Assembly (NCBI GenBank): GCA_026414565.1
Contig: JAOAIT010000018.1
Location: forward strand, 248,001 to 312,000
From: Verrucomicrobiia bacterium
GTDB taxonomy: Bacteria; Verrucomicrobiota; Verrucomicrobiia; Limisphaerales; Fontisphaeraceae
Direction: 5' to 3'
DNA length: 64,000 bases
Position numbers and translations under genes: made by a program
Notes under the pieces: generated by a model
The model's database searches: none
Seen by the model: the letters and a program-made list of their open reading frames with translations, nothing else
What the model was told of the DNA's origin: nothing
In this document: positions 1-7,440 of the stretch, piece by piece
How positions within the stretch are numbered: position 1 is the stretch's first letter
Layout of the letters: each line of letters begins with the position of its first letter

Positions 1-31
1 ATGAAGCTGTCACAGAAATGGGAGACAATTT

Positions 32-853
32 ATGCGAGCCAAAGTAGCCATCATCATCCTGGTTGCGGTGTGCGTTCTTCTGGGTGTTGCTCTGATTAGC
101 GTCAGCCAGAAAACCAAGGCCCGGGAAAAGGAGTCGGTGACCATTCAGAAAACCAACTGGGTGGAAATCTCCAACACCCTGGCCAGCACGTCGTCCAAAG
201 TGGAAGAGTTGCAGCAAGTCAATACACACTTGACCAACCAACTGGCCAGTGAACGCCGCAAAGTCGAAACACTGACCGGCGAAACCAAGCGTCTGGAGGG
301 CACCTTGCAACGTGTCACGGCGGAACGTGACGACCTCAAACAGGAAATCGAACAGGTCAAGAAAGCGGCCGCCGAGGCCGCCGCTGTGGCGGAAAAGGAG
401 ATTGCCCGGCACACCGCCAAGATTGCCGAGCTGGAAAAGGAGCGCGAGGTGCTCACCCGCACCATGGAGCAGCTCACCAACCAAATCGCCCAGCTTGAAG
501 TGAAAATCGCCGAGACCGAAAAACAACTGGCCGCCGCCACGGGTCAAAACGACTTCCTCCTCAAGGAGCTGCAACGCCTCCGCGCCGAGAAGGCCGAGCT
601 GGAACGCCAGTTCAATGATCTGAAGATCGTCAGCGAGCAAAAGAAAAAGCTCACTGAGGAACATCACATCGCCCTGCGTCTGGAATGGATGCGCCGCGGG
701 CTGTATCAGGACATGCGTGGCGGCGAACGCCTGGTGCGTGGTCTGCCCAAGCCTGCCTCAGCCACCACCAACGCCAGTTTGGAGGCGGAAATCCGCCGCA
801 GCGGCAGCAGCACGATCAAGAGCGCAACCAATGCGCCGGCCGCGCCCAAATAA
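32..853 (+). CDS. Membrane-anchored coiled-coil protein
   Basis: A 273-residue protein of unknown function. Residues about 5-25 form one hydrophobic segment, a signal anchor with a short MRAK cytoplasmic end. Residues about 40-215 are an almost unbroken heptad-rich coiled coil full of E, K, Q and L. The tail from about 215 to 273 is basic and rich in S, T, A and N, and looks disordered. A GGGAG ribosome binding site lies 7 nt before the ATG at 32. This architecture suits a periplasmic spacer or scaffold protein, but no enzymatic motif is visible and the family cannot be named. The first 31 bases of the window hold no complete gene. It converges on the transsulfuration genes, with about 25 bp between the stops. 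Confidence 0.75.
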   Translation: MRAKVAIIILVAVCVLLGVALISVSQKTKAREKESVTIQKTNWVEISNTLASTSSKVEELQQVNTHLTNQLASERRKVETLTGETKRLEGTLQRVTAERDDLKQEIEQVKKAAAEAAAVAEKEIARHTAKIAELEKEREVLTRTMEQLTNQIAQLEVKIAETEKQLAAATGQNDFLLKELQRLRAEKAELERQFNDLKIVSEQKKKLTEEHHIALRLEWMRRGLYQDMRGGERLVRGLPKPASATTNASLEAEIRRSGSSTIKSATNAPAAPK

Positions 854-877
854 GGGCGGCCACCACGAGCAGGATAT

Positions 878-2335
878 TTAACGCGGCAGGGCAGCCTCAA
901 TGCGCCGCCAGAGTGCCTCCGGTTCTTCGAGGCCAACGGAAAGCCGGATTAAATGCCGGGACACGCCGCAGGCTTCCGCCCAATCCAATTCAGTGTAATG
1001 GGCCAGCAACGTGAACGGACAGGCCAGTGTAAACACCGTCCCCAGGCTGGGCCCCTTGTTTACCGCCAGGCGGTCATAGATGGCCGGAGCGGTTTGCGCA
1101 GCATGGCGCGGCAAGAAGGTGACCAAACTGCCCCACCCCCCCCGCGGGCGGCGCACTGACTCGTACACTTCGGCAAATTCCCATTTGGGATACCAAACCC
1201 GCTCAACGGCGGGATGAGCCCGCAGTTTTTCGGCAATCCAGAGGCCATTGGCATTGTGCCGCTCCATTCGCGCCGGAAAATCCCGCGCCTGGCGCTCAAT
1301 CACCAAGGCATCCTCGCCCCACAAAAGCTCCTCGTGCTGTGCCCGTAAAACCTCCTTCAGATGGGAATAAAAGGGGGAGCGTGGATTGCAAATCACCGCC
1401 CCCCCCATGGCGTCGGCCGTGCCGACAATGTATTTGGTCAAGCTGGTTGCCACCAGATCGGCATGCGCGCTCAAGTCCACATTGTAGGGTGTCGCCACCA
1501 CATCATCCGCCACCAAAGGCACCCCGCGCTCCCGCAGCAAGGGCGATACCCTTCGCAGATCCGCCGAGCCAAGCAGGGGGTTGCCCGGGATTTCGCAGAA
1601 GCATCCCGCCAGAGTCTGGCGGGACAACAGGGACTTCAGCTCATGTTCCACGCGATCCAATTGATGGATGAGCGTCGCCCCGTGGCCCAACTTCTGCTGC
1701 AATTTCAGCGTATCCACATACGGAAAACCTAACTGCACAGTGGGCAGGCCGGGACGCAAACAGCGCGCCGCTGCCAGGGCGGCATATTGAGCCGCCATGC
1801 CGGTGGGCTGTAAAAACACGTCATCCGCCTCCACTTCGTAAAACGCCGCCAAATGCCGCCTGAGGGCGGCGCGTACCTCATCGGATTCTTTCGGCTCGCC
1901 GCGTCTCTCCAGAAACGCCCTGGCCTGCCGGCTCGATACAATCAAACCCGTGTGCTGCCAAAAAGCTTTCAGGATCAAACCGCCATCCAACGAAGTGACC
2001 ACCCCCCAGAGTCTGTCGCGTTGCACGACCATGCCATCCTGGCCGTTGGCGCGCAAAAATTGTTGCGCCAGCTCCGCCACCCGGGCGGAGGGAAATGGCA
2101 GGCAGGCATTCCAGTTGCCCATCTGCATGGCCACCTGCTGGACCAGGGGATGAATGACAAACCGTGGATAGCCATTCCGCAGTTGCTGCATGGTGGCAGG
2201 ATTTTTCTCCTCGTAACCCACCACATCCTGCCACCGTGGAAGAGCCATGGAAACGGCGTGCTCATCCTCCGGCAACGGTTTGCCCAAGTCTGCCGCCTGC
2301 CAGCGGGGATGCTCCAGTAATTCCCAGGCATTCAT
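878..2335 (-). CDS. PLP-dependent cystathionine gamma-synthase, fungal-like long form
   Basis: Member of the Cys/Met metabolism PLP enzyme family (fold type I aminotransferase-like), 485 residues against about 390 for usual bacterial members. The PLP lysine is K301 in the SLTKYIVG motif, followed by the glycine-rich DAMGG. The cofactor-contacting ADD lies at about 276-278. The extra N-terminal 115 residues carry a GKPLPEDEHAVSMALPRW segment and a GYPRFVIHPLV segment. I recall these as hallmarks of fungal cystathionine gamma-synthase (yeast Str2, Neurospora Met-7). The enzyme would join cysteine to an activated homoserine to make cystathionine for methionine synthesis. The start codon overlaps the stop of the upstream paralogue by 4 nt (ATGA), so the two are translationally coupled. 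The substrate is inferred, not proven. Confidence 0.85.
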   Translation of the reverse strand: MNAWELLEHPRWQAADLGKPLPEDEHAVSMALPRWQDVVGYEEKNPATMQQLRNGYPRFVIHPLVQQVAMQMGNWNACLPFPSARVAELAQQFLRANGQDGMVVQRDRLWGVVTSLDGGLILKAFWQHTGLIVSSRQARAFLERRGEPKESDEVRAALRRHLAAFYEVEADDVFLQPTGMAAQYAALAAARCLRPGLPTVQLGFPYVDTLKLQQKLGHGATLIHQLDRVEHELKSLLSRQTLAGCFCEIPGNPLLGSADLRRVSPLLRERGVPLVADDVVATPYNVDLSAHADLVATSLTKYIVGTADAMGGAVICNPRSPFYSHLKEVLRAQHEELLWGEDALVIERQARDFPARMERHNANGLWIAEKLRAHPAVERVWYPKWEFAEVYESVRRPRGGWGSLVTFLPRHAAQTAPAIYDRLAVNKGPSLGTVFTLACPFTLLAHYTELDWAEACGVSRHLIRLSVGLEEPEALWRRIEAALPR

Positions 2336-3492
2336 GCCGCCAGTCCTCCCAAGGCGTTTCTCAGATCAGCTCGCAGATCAGCCTCATCCTCCAAACCCAC
2401 GCTTAAACGCAGCAGGCCGTCGCCAATGCCCACCTGCCGCCGCACCTCGGCCGGCACGGAGGCATGGGTCATTGTGGCCGGATGACATATCAAACTCTCC
2501 ACCCCCCCGAGGCTTTCCGCCAGCGTGATATACTTCAAGCGCCGGCAAAATTCCACAGCCGCCGTAGTCGAACAATCCAGTTCAAAGGAGATCATGCCGG
2601 AGCCACCCCGCATTTGCCGTCGCGCCAGCTCGTACTGGGGATGGCTGGGCAAAAACGGATAGCGCACCCATTTGACTTTGGGGTGTTGCTCCAGCCACGA
2701 CGCCAGCGCCAGCGCCGTGGCGCAATGCCGTTCCATGCGCAAAGCGAGCGTTCGTTGCCCTCGTGCCGTCAGCCACGCATCAAAGGGACTGGGTTGCAAG
2801 CCCAGCGCCTTTTGGGCAAACAACATTTTTTCCTGCCAGGCAGCCTCATTGGTAACCACCACCCCCCCCAAACAATCACTATGGCCGTTAATGTATTTGG
2901 TGGTGGAGGAGAGGGACAAGGTGGCCCCCAGTTCAAGCGGGCGCTGCAAATAAGGCGAGGCAAAGGTATTGTCCACCACCACCGGCACCCCTTCCCGGCG
3001 CGCCACCGCGCTGACCCCGGCAATGTCCACGATCTTCAACAGCGGGTTGGTCGGACTTTCCAGCCAGATCATGGCTGGCCGCAGTCGCTCAATGGTTTCC
3101 CATTGCTCCGGCCGTGACAAATCCACATAGCGGGTTCGCACCCCAAACCGGCTCATCACCCGCTCCAGCAGCCGGTAGGTGCAGCCGTACAGGTTTTCCT
3201 CGGCCAATACCCAGTCCCCCTGTTTTAACGTGCTGAGCACCGCCGTGATGGCCGATACCCCGCTCGCAAAACACGTTGCATATTTCCCGCCCTCCAACGA
3301 GGCGGCGGCGCGCTCCAACAGCCGGAAATTAGGATTGCCGGAGCGGGTGTAATCGAAGCCGTCGGGATTGCCGCTGGCAAAGGTGCTGGTCAGAAAGACC
3401 GGCGGCATCACCGCCCCTGTGCTGCCGCTATAACCGCAACTTTCATGCACCGCCCGCGTTGTGAAACCGCTTTGCTGATCGCTGCCTTCCAT
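2332..3492 (-). CDS. Trans-sulfuration family PLP enzyme (cystathionine lyase/synthase type)
   Basis: A normal-length (386 aa) member of the Cys/Met metabolism PLP family. It has the YTRSGNP motif that contacts the PLP phosphate in the partner subunit, the ESPTNPLL segment, VVDNTFASPY with the PLP-pyridine aspartate, and the Schiff-base lysine in STTKYINGHSD (about residue 199). I chose the ATG at 3492 rather than a GTG at 3510, because GGAAAGG sits 8 nt upstream of that ATG. It could act as cystathionine gamma-synthase, gamma-lyase or beta-lyase, or O-acylhomoserine sulfhydrylase; sequence alone does not decide. Pairing with a second, fungal-like paralogue suggests the two perform successive steps between cysteine and homocysteine. 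It lies downstream of tRNA-Glu in the same direction. Confidence 0.85.
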   Translation of the reverse strand: MEGSDQQSGFTTRAVHESCGYSGSTGAVMPPVFLTSTFASGNPDGFDYTRSGNPNFRLLERAAASLEGGKYATCFASGVSAITAVLSTLKQGDWVLAEENLYGCTYRLLERVMSRFGVRTRYVDLSRPEQWETIERLRPAMIWLESPTNPLLKIVDIAGVSAVARREGVPVVVDNTFASPYLQRPLELGATLSLSSTTKYINGHSDCLGGVVVTNEAAWQEKMLFAQKALGLQPSPFDAWLTARGQRTLALRMERHCATALALASWLEQHPKVKWVRYPFLPSHPQYELARRQMRGGSGMISFELDCSTTAAVEFCRRLKYITLAESLGGVESLICHPATMTHASVPAEVRRQVGIGDGLLRLSVGLEDEADLRADLRNALGGLAA

Positions 3493-3650
3493 GGTAACCA
3501 CCTTTCCCACACTCGAACTTTACGCGATAAAAATAACTTCTATTCGAAAAAAGTCCTCCTTTTATTGCACATACTCCCGCGCCGACAAGCCCAAACACCA
3601 AAGCCGATGCTTGCGCAGCGTGGAAATTAAGCAGGGATTGACCGAGGTTT

Positions 3651-3725
3651 TGGCGACCCCACCGGGACTCGAACCCGGGCTACCACCGTGAAAGGGTGGT
3701 GTCCTAACCGCTAGACCATGGGGTC
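3651..3725 (-). tRNA. tRNA-Glu (anticodon TTC)
   Basis: Read on the minus strand, the 75-nt sequence folds as a full cloverleaf. The acceptor strands are GACCCCA and TGGGGTC, the anticodon loop CTTTCAC carries TTC, and the T-loop has GGTTCGAGTCC. The discriminator is G and the 3' CCA is encoded. It lies 59 bp downstream of tRNA-Lys in the same direction, so the two are probably one transcript. Confidence 0.97.
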
Positions 3726-3784
3726 TTGCGCCGGAGGTGATTAACATTCACCGGCGGCTTTGTCACGACACTTCTGCAAAAATC

Positions 3785-3860
3785 TGGTGGGTTGGCTGGG
3801 ACTCGAACCCAGGACCAATAGCTTAAAAGGCTACTGCTCTACCGACTGAGCTACCAACCC
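3785..3860 (-). tRNA. tRNA-Lys (anticodon TTT)
   Basis: Minus-strand cloverleaf of 76 nt. The acceptor strands GGGTTGG and CCAACCC pair perfectly, the anticodon loop CTTTTAA gives TTT, and GGTTCGAGTCC forms the T arm. The discriminator is A and CCA is encoded. It is preceded by a good promoter at 3882-3910. Confidence 0.97.
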
Positions 3861-3881
3861 CCGCCGACAAAGCGGGCGCAA

Positions 3882-3910
3882 AATCTAAACGACCCTCCAC
3901 CGCCACGCAA
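3882..3910 (-). promoter_or_regulatory. Sigma70-type promoter of the tRNA-Lys/tRNA-Glu unit
   Basis: On the minus strand a -35 element TTGCGT (3910-3905) and a -10 element TAGATT (3887-3882) are separated by exactly 17 nt. The -10 ends 21 nt before the first base of tRNA-Lys, leaving a short leader. The rest of 3911-4147, up to the CotH stop, shows no gene. Confidence 0.6.
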
Positions 3911-4147
3911 GCCCTTTGTCACAAAAAATCGGCATGCCATTCTTGCGCCTGGCGCCCTGCCGAAAATGTCGTCCACCCTCCCCGCTCCCGCAAGCAGAAA
4001 AAACCCGGCGTTTATAACGGCCTCCGTCCTGGTCTTGGGGAGGGAAAATCCCAAGCTATTATGAATCCCTGAAAGTAAGGGCATTGGTCAGGGCTAAATC
4101 CGGCGTTTTCAGTGACCCCTTACGGAGCGGGTTAGCCCTTGCTGCCC

Positions 4148-6007
4148 TCAACGCTGCGGAGGGGATGATTCAACCACATAGATCGCGACAGCCGGCGGAC
4201 CCCACGCCCCTTTGGATTGCCGAATTCGCGCGGTTACGCGCACCTTGCCGCTCTCCAGGTTGATGGGGCTTTCATAGATGCGTGCGGAGGAGGAGGGTTG
4301 GCCGCCAGATTGCCTTGGGTCTGATCCATCGAGCGTATAGTAAATGACTTGTTGCGGCCTGTTGGTGCCCTCGATGGTCAACGGCGTGCCAGCAGCAACC
4401 ACCACCGGCCGAGGATTAAAGCGCGGTGCCGGCAGGAATTGCTGGTCCAGCCAGGCCATGCGTCGGGCTATCCAATTGGTCATATAACCCACGGTTTCTT
4501 TGTACGTTCGATTGCGCGCATCGGCTTCCGCATTGGGCCAGACATACTCGCCGAGTCTCGGCCAGCGTTTGAATTCGCGCTGTTGAGCTTCCTCCAAGAG
4601 CCGGGCATAGCCCTCCACGCGGGCGAGAAGATTGCTGGTGGCAAACAGATGACGCCGCAACTCCGCGTAACGATCGGTGCTCTCCTGGTCAAAATCCGGA
4701 TCCCGAAACAACCGCCCATACCACAAGTCGCGGCCCCCTACCGCCGCCCAGTACCAGCCATGCGGATTGTCGCCGTCCTGATAATTCACGTTGCCGAAGC
4801 TCAAATTGCGGTCCCAAATTGGTGAAAGCACCAGTTTGCCATTGCGGTCCTTGTGCATAAACACGCTGAGGGTGTAGCCATCAATGGTTTTGGACATTTC
4901 CACAATCCAGAAATAATCAATGGCGGTGGGCACATCCAGGTATTGGCGATAACCGTTCTCAGGGTGCAGCCAGTCCCGGCTGGCCAAGGCGGCTTCAAAT
5001 TGATTCATCCATTGCCGTATATAATGTTTTTGCGCCGGCGCCAGTTTGTCTCCCTTGGGGTATTCAATGCCCAACGTCATGCCCCACGAGGTGTTAAAGC
5101 CATTGTCATTGGCGTCCAGGCGGTCGCGTTTCAAAATGTAACCCCCGGTGATCGCCGGCGGATTGGTATCGGCGGGGGTCAATTTGGCGATGTTCACGCG
5201 CTGCTTGCCTTGCTTGATTTTTTCCAGCAGCACATAGACCCCCTGATAATCACGCAGCGAAACCGGTTGCGCATGCTGGGCCAGAAATAGTTCCACAAAC
5301 CGCCGCCGCACCGAGTAATGCCCCATATCTTCCCATAAATCGTAGGCCACCACATCCCGCATTAAAGTTTTATCGCTGTAAGGCCCGTACAGCACCCAAT
5401 CAGACTCCGCCGGCAATCCCAACAATGGCGCCTTGGCATCGTCGCCGTTGGTTTCATTCACGCATTCCACTCCGTAGGAACTCTTGGGAGCGCGGCGTGA
5501 ACTGGAGCCGCGGTACTCCACCCCAATGCGGCCCTGCCATTCAGGTTTGCCCAACAGGCTGGCCCGGCCTTCATTGGTGTGCCAGGTCATCATCCAAGCG
5601 GGATGTTTGATGTCGTCCACAATGGGGCCGCCAAAGGTATTTATGAACACCAACGGCAAATTAGAATTGAAGGCCGCCAGCTCTCCGCCGGCCAGGGTGT
5701 ATGCCGCACCGCAAATCGGCCCTGCCGGCTGGCCGTCCACAAACACCCGTGCGCGCACATAAACGCTGCGCTTGATCTCCAAGGCCTCTTTATAAATCGC
5801 CGCATTGGTGGTAGGCGCACTGCCATCCAGGGTAAAATGCACCACCCCCGGCCCGTGGTACCGCAACTCCAGCACCGCCTGATTAGTCAACAATCCCCCG
5901 GGGGGGCTGAACAAAATCACAGCGTCGTTGCCAGTTTTTGCGGCGGCCGCCTGCACGGTCTGCCCCAAGGCCGCGACCAGAAGGAAAAGCACGAATCGCT
6001 GGAACAT
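4148..6007 (-). CDS. Secreted CotH-family kinase-like protein with chitobiase-type beta domains
   Basis: CotH kinase domain protein (PF08757 type) of about 620 residues. The ATG at 6007 gives a clear signal peptide (MFQRFVLFLLVAALG, then cleavage near QAAAA). Longer in-frame starts would overlap the upstream FGE-like gene and lack a signal. Domains in order: signal; a chitobiase/beta-hexosaminidase C-terminal-like domain (HFTLDGSAPT, about residues 45-100); the CotH core with RGSSSRRAPKSSYGVE, GYILKRDRLD and PIWDRNLSFGN; and a second chitobiase-like domain (YYTLDGSDPR) at the C-terminus. In spore-coat CotH the family phosphorylates proteins; targets of the many bacterial homologues are unknown. 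In the WDxD-like metal motif the second acidic position is N (WDRN), which could affect activity. It follows the FGE-like gene by 40 bp, probably in one operon. Confidence 0.85.
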   Translation of the reverse strand: MFQRFVLFLLVAALGQTVQAAAAKTGNDAVILFSPPGGLLTNQAVLELRYHGPGVVHFTLDGSAPTTNAAIYKEALEIKRSVYVRARVFVDGQPAGPICGAAYTLAGGELAAFNSNLPLVFINTFGGPIVDDIKHPAWMMTWHTNEGRASLLGKPEWQGRIGVEYRGSSSRRAPKSSYGVECVNETNGDDAKAPLLGLPAESDWVLYGPYSDKTLMRDVVAYDLWEDMGHYSVRRRFVELFLAQHAQPVSLRDYQGVYVLLEKIKQGKQRVNIAKLTPADTNPPAITGGYILKRDRLDANDNGFNTSWGMTLGIEYPKGDKLAPAQKHYIRQWMNQFEAALASRDWLHPENGYRQYLDVPTAIDYFWIVEMSKTIDGYTLSVFMHKDRNGKLVLSPIWDRNLSFGNVNYQDGDNPHGWYWAAVGGRDLWYGRLFRDPDFDQESTDRYAELRRHLFATSNLLARVEGYARLLEEAQQREFKRWPRLGEYVWPNAEADARNRTYKETVGYMTNWIARRMAWLDQQFLPAPRFNPRPVVVAAGTPLTIEGTNRPQQVIYYTLDGSDPRQSGGQPSSSARIYESPINLESGKVRVTARIRQSKGAWGPPAVAIYVVESSPPQR

Positions 6008-6047
6008 CCGGCCAGGTGAAAGCGCGCAGAGAAGTCCTCCGCCTTTA

Positions 6048-6842
6048 TCACAAATCTTTGACACAGCGAAACCCCAGACCGTCATACACACCGTATGGCA
6101 CACTGCGCACGCGGTCACTGGTCCGCCGCGTGGACTCGGCTTGATAGTACGCAATGGCTCCGCCTCCGCGAATCACCTTGAACTTTGTGCCGTATTCCAG
6201 TTCCCGCTGCGGGTTTCCCGGGTATGCGTCGTACCAACTTGACGTCCATTCCCAGACGTTACCGGCCATATCGTAGCAACCATAAGGTGAAACATCGTCA
6301 GGGAAGCTGCCCACCGGCCACGTTCGCTCCTTACCCTCCGCACCGCTGGCGGTTTTTTTGCCCTGCGGTTCATTGCCCCAGGGATATACCCATCCATTGG
6401 TGCCACGGGCGGCTTTTTCCCATTCCGCCTCGGTAGGCAGGCGTTTTCCTGCCCAGCGCGCATAAGCCTCGGCATCTTCAAAACTGACATTCACCACCGG
6501 ATGCCGCGCCAATTGGGCTGGCATCTGGCCGCCCGGCCAATCCACGGGCGCGCGGCGGCCTGTGGCCTGCAGAAAGCGGGCGTATTGCTCATGTGTCACC
6601 TCATACTTATCAATGTAATAGGCCTTGAGATGAACGCGGTGGGGTGGCCGTTCATCCGGCTCGCCTTTAAGGCTCCCCATGAGAAATGGCCCGGCGGGCA
6701 CCAGGACCATCTCGGCTCCATCTTTGGCCATGATGGTTTTGGGAGGCTCAGCAGCAAAAAGCGCCCACGCTCCCAGCCAGAGGGAAATACTCAGCAATAC
6801 CAGACTGAATAGCTGGCGCTGTTTTGCGGGAGCATGTGCCAT
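6048..6842 (-). CDS. Secreted formylglycine-generating enzyme (FGE/SUMF1)-like protein
   Basis: A 264-aa protein with an N-terminal hydrophobic signal (residues about 10-30), then a complete FGE-sulfatase fold (PF03781 type). Landmarks are MVLVPAGPFLMGS, YYIDKYEVTHEQYARFL, HPVVNVSFEDAEAYARWAGKR, LPTEAEWEKAARG, YPWGN, YDMAGNVWEWTSSWY, VIRGGG and the terminal LGFRCVKDL. True FGEs convert a sulfatase cysteine to formylglycine using a copper-bound cysteine pair. I do not see that pair near the C-terminus here, so this is more likely one of the many FGE-fold proteins of other function. No sulfatase gene is in the window. It lies directly upstream of the CotH gene. Confidence 0.85.
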   Translation of the reverse strand: MAHAPAKQRQLFSLVLLSISLWLGAWALFAAEPPKTIMAKDGAEMVLVPAGPFLMGSLKGEPDERPPHRVHLKAYYIDKYEVTHEQYARFLQATGRRAPVDWPGGQMPAQLARHPVVNVSFEDAEAYARWAGKRLPTEAEWEKAARGTNGWVYPWGNEPQGKKTASGAEGKERTWPVGSFPDDVSPYGCYDMAGNVWEWTSSWYDAYPGNPQRELEYGTKFKVIRGGGAIAYYQAESTRRTSDRVRSVPYGVYDGLGFRCVKDL

Positions 6843-6916
6843 GCCCCAAGTTTGAGGAAACTCTCTCGTCCCGGCAAGTGTAATGCTGCGGCGAAGCTGC
6901 GCGTAAAAACCAGCCT

Positions 6917-7342
6917 TTAGCGCTCCACGTAGCTGATTTTAACCCCACAACATTCGTTTTTACGGCTGCCATTTTGCTGCCGCCATTTGGGACTTTTCGG
7001 CCCCTGGTAGGTCACTTGCAGGTGGTTGCTTCCAAGCCATTGCAAATCAAAATTACCAAACCCGCTCCACATTTTGTCGCCCAAGATGAAATGCCGCTGA
7101 TTGAATGCCTCCCCCTGGCGCCGGACATTAACATTCGCATAACAATACCCGGCAGCGCCCCCTCCTTCGCACTCAAACGCTGTGGCGACAAATCTCCCCC
7201 CGGGACTGGTTTTTTCCTGCAAAATCGTTACGCGATCGGTTTTCCGCCACTGCTCCCCACAGGCCAGGGCAGTGATGATGATCCCCAAACACACAAGACC
7301 CCACCAAAAAGCCGGGTTCTTAAGCAGGATGCAGGGTTTCAT
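6917..7342 (-). CDS. Hypothetical lipoprotein
   Basis: A 141-residue protein starting with basic residues and a hydrophobic stretch (about 12-27), ending in a lipobox-like ITALAC. The mature protein would be tethered at C28. The body (TSPGGRFVATAFECEGG, then AGYCYANVNVR) resembles small surface proteins of the DUF5412 kind, but the match is by eye and weak. It is divergent from the GH106-like gene, with about 100 bp between the starts. Confidence 0.6.
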   Translation of the reverse strand: MKPCILLKNPAFWWGLVCLGIIITALACGEQWRKTDRVTILQEKTSPGGRFVATAFECEGGGAAGYCYANVNVRRQGEAFNQRHFILGDKMWSGFGNFDLQWLGSNHLQVTYQGPKSPKWRQQNGSRKNECCGVKISYVER

Positions 7343-7440
7343 TTTGGGTCAGTTTGAAGATAGTCTTACGCGAAATTTTCGCAACCCTGAAGTTGACATT
7401 TTTATCGGCAACTGCCCCGGGATTCAGTAATCTTGAGGCC

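Noticed and set aside
3493-3650. Possible SAM riboswitch before the transsulfuration genes
   Set aside because: I found no SAM-I or SAM-II core motif. The region is only AT-rich with a weak ribosome site.
6008-6154. Longer N-terminus for the CotH gene
   Set aside because: It overlaps the upstream FGE-like gene and hides the signal peptide that begins at 6007.
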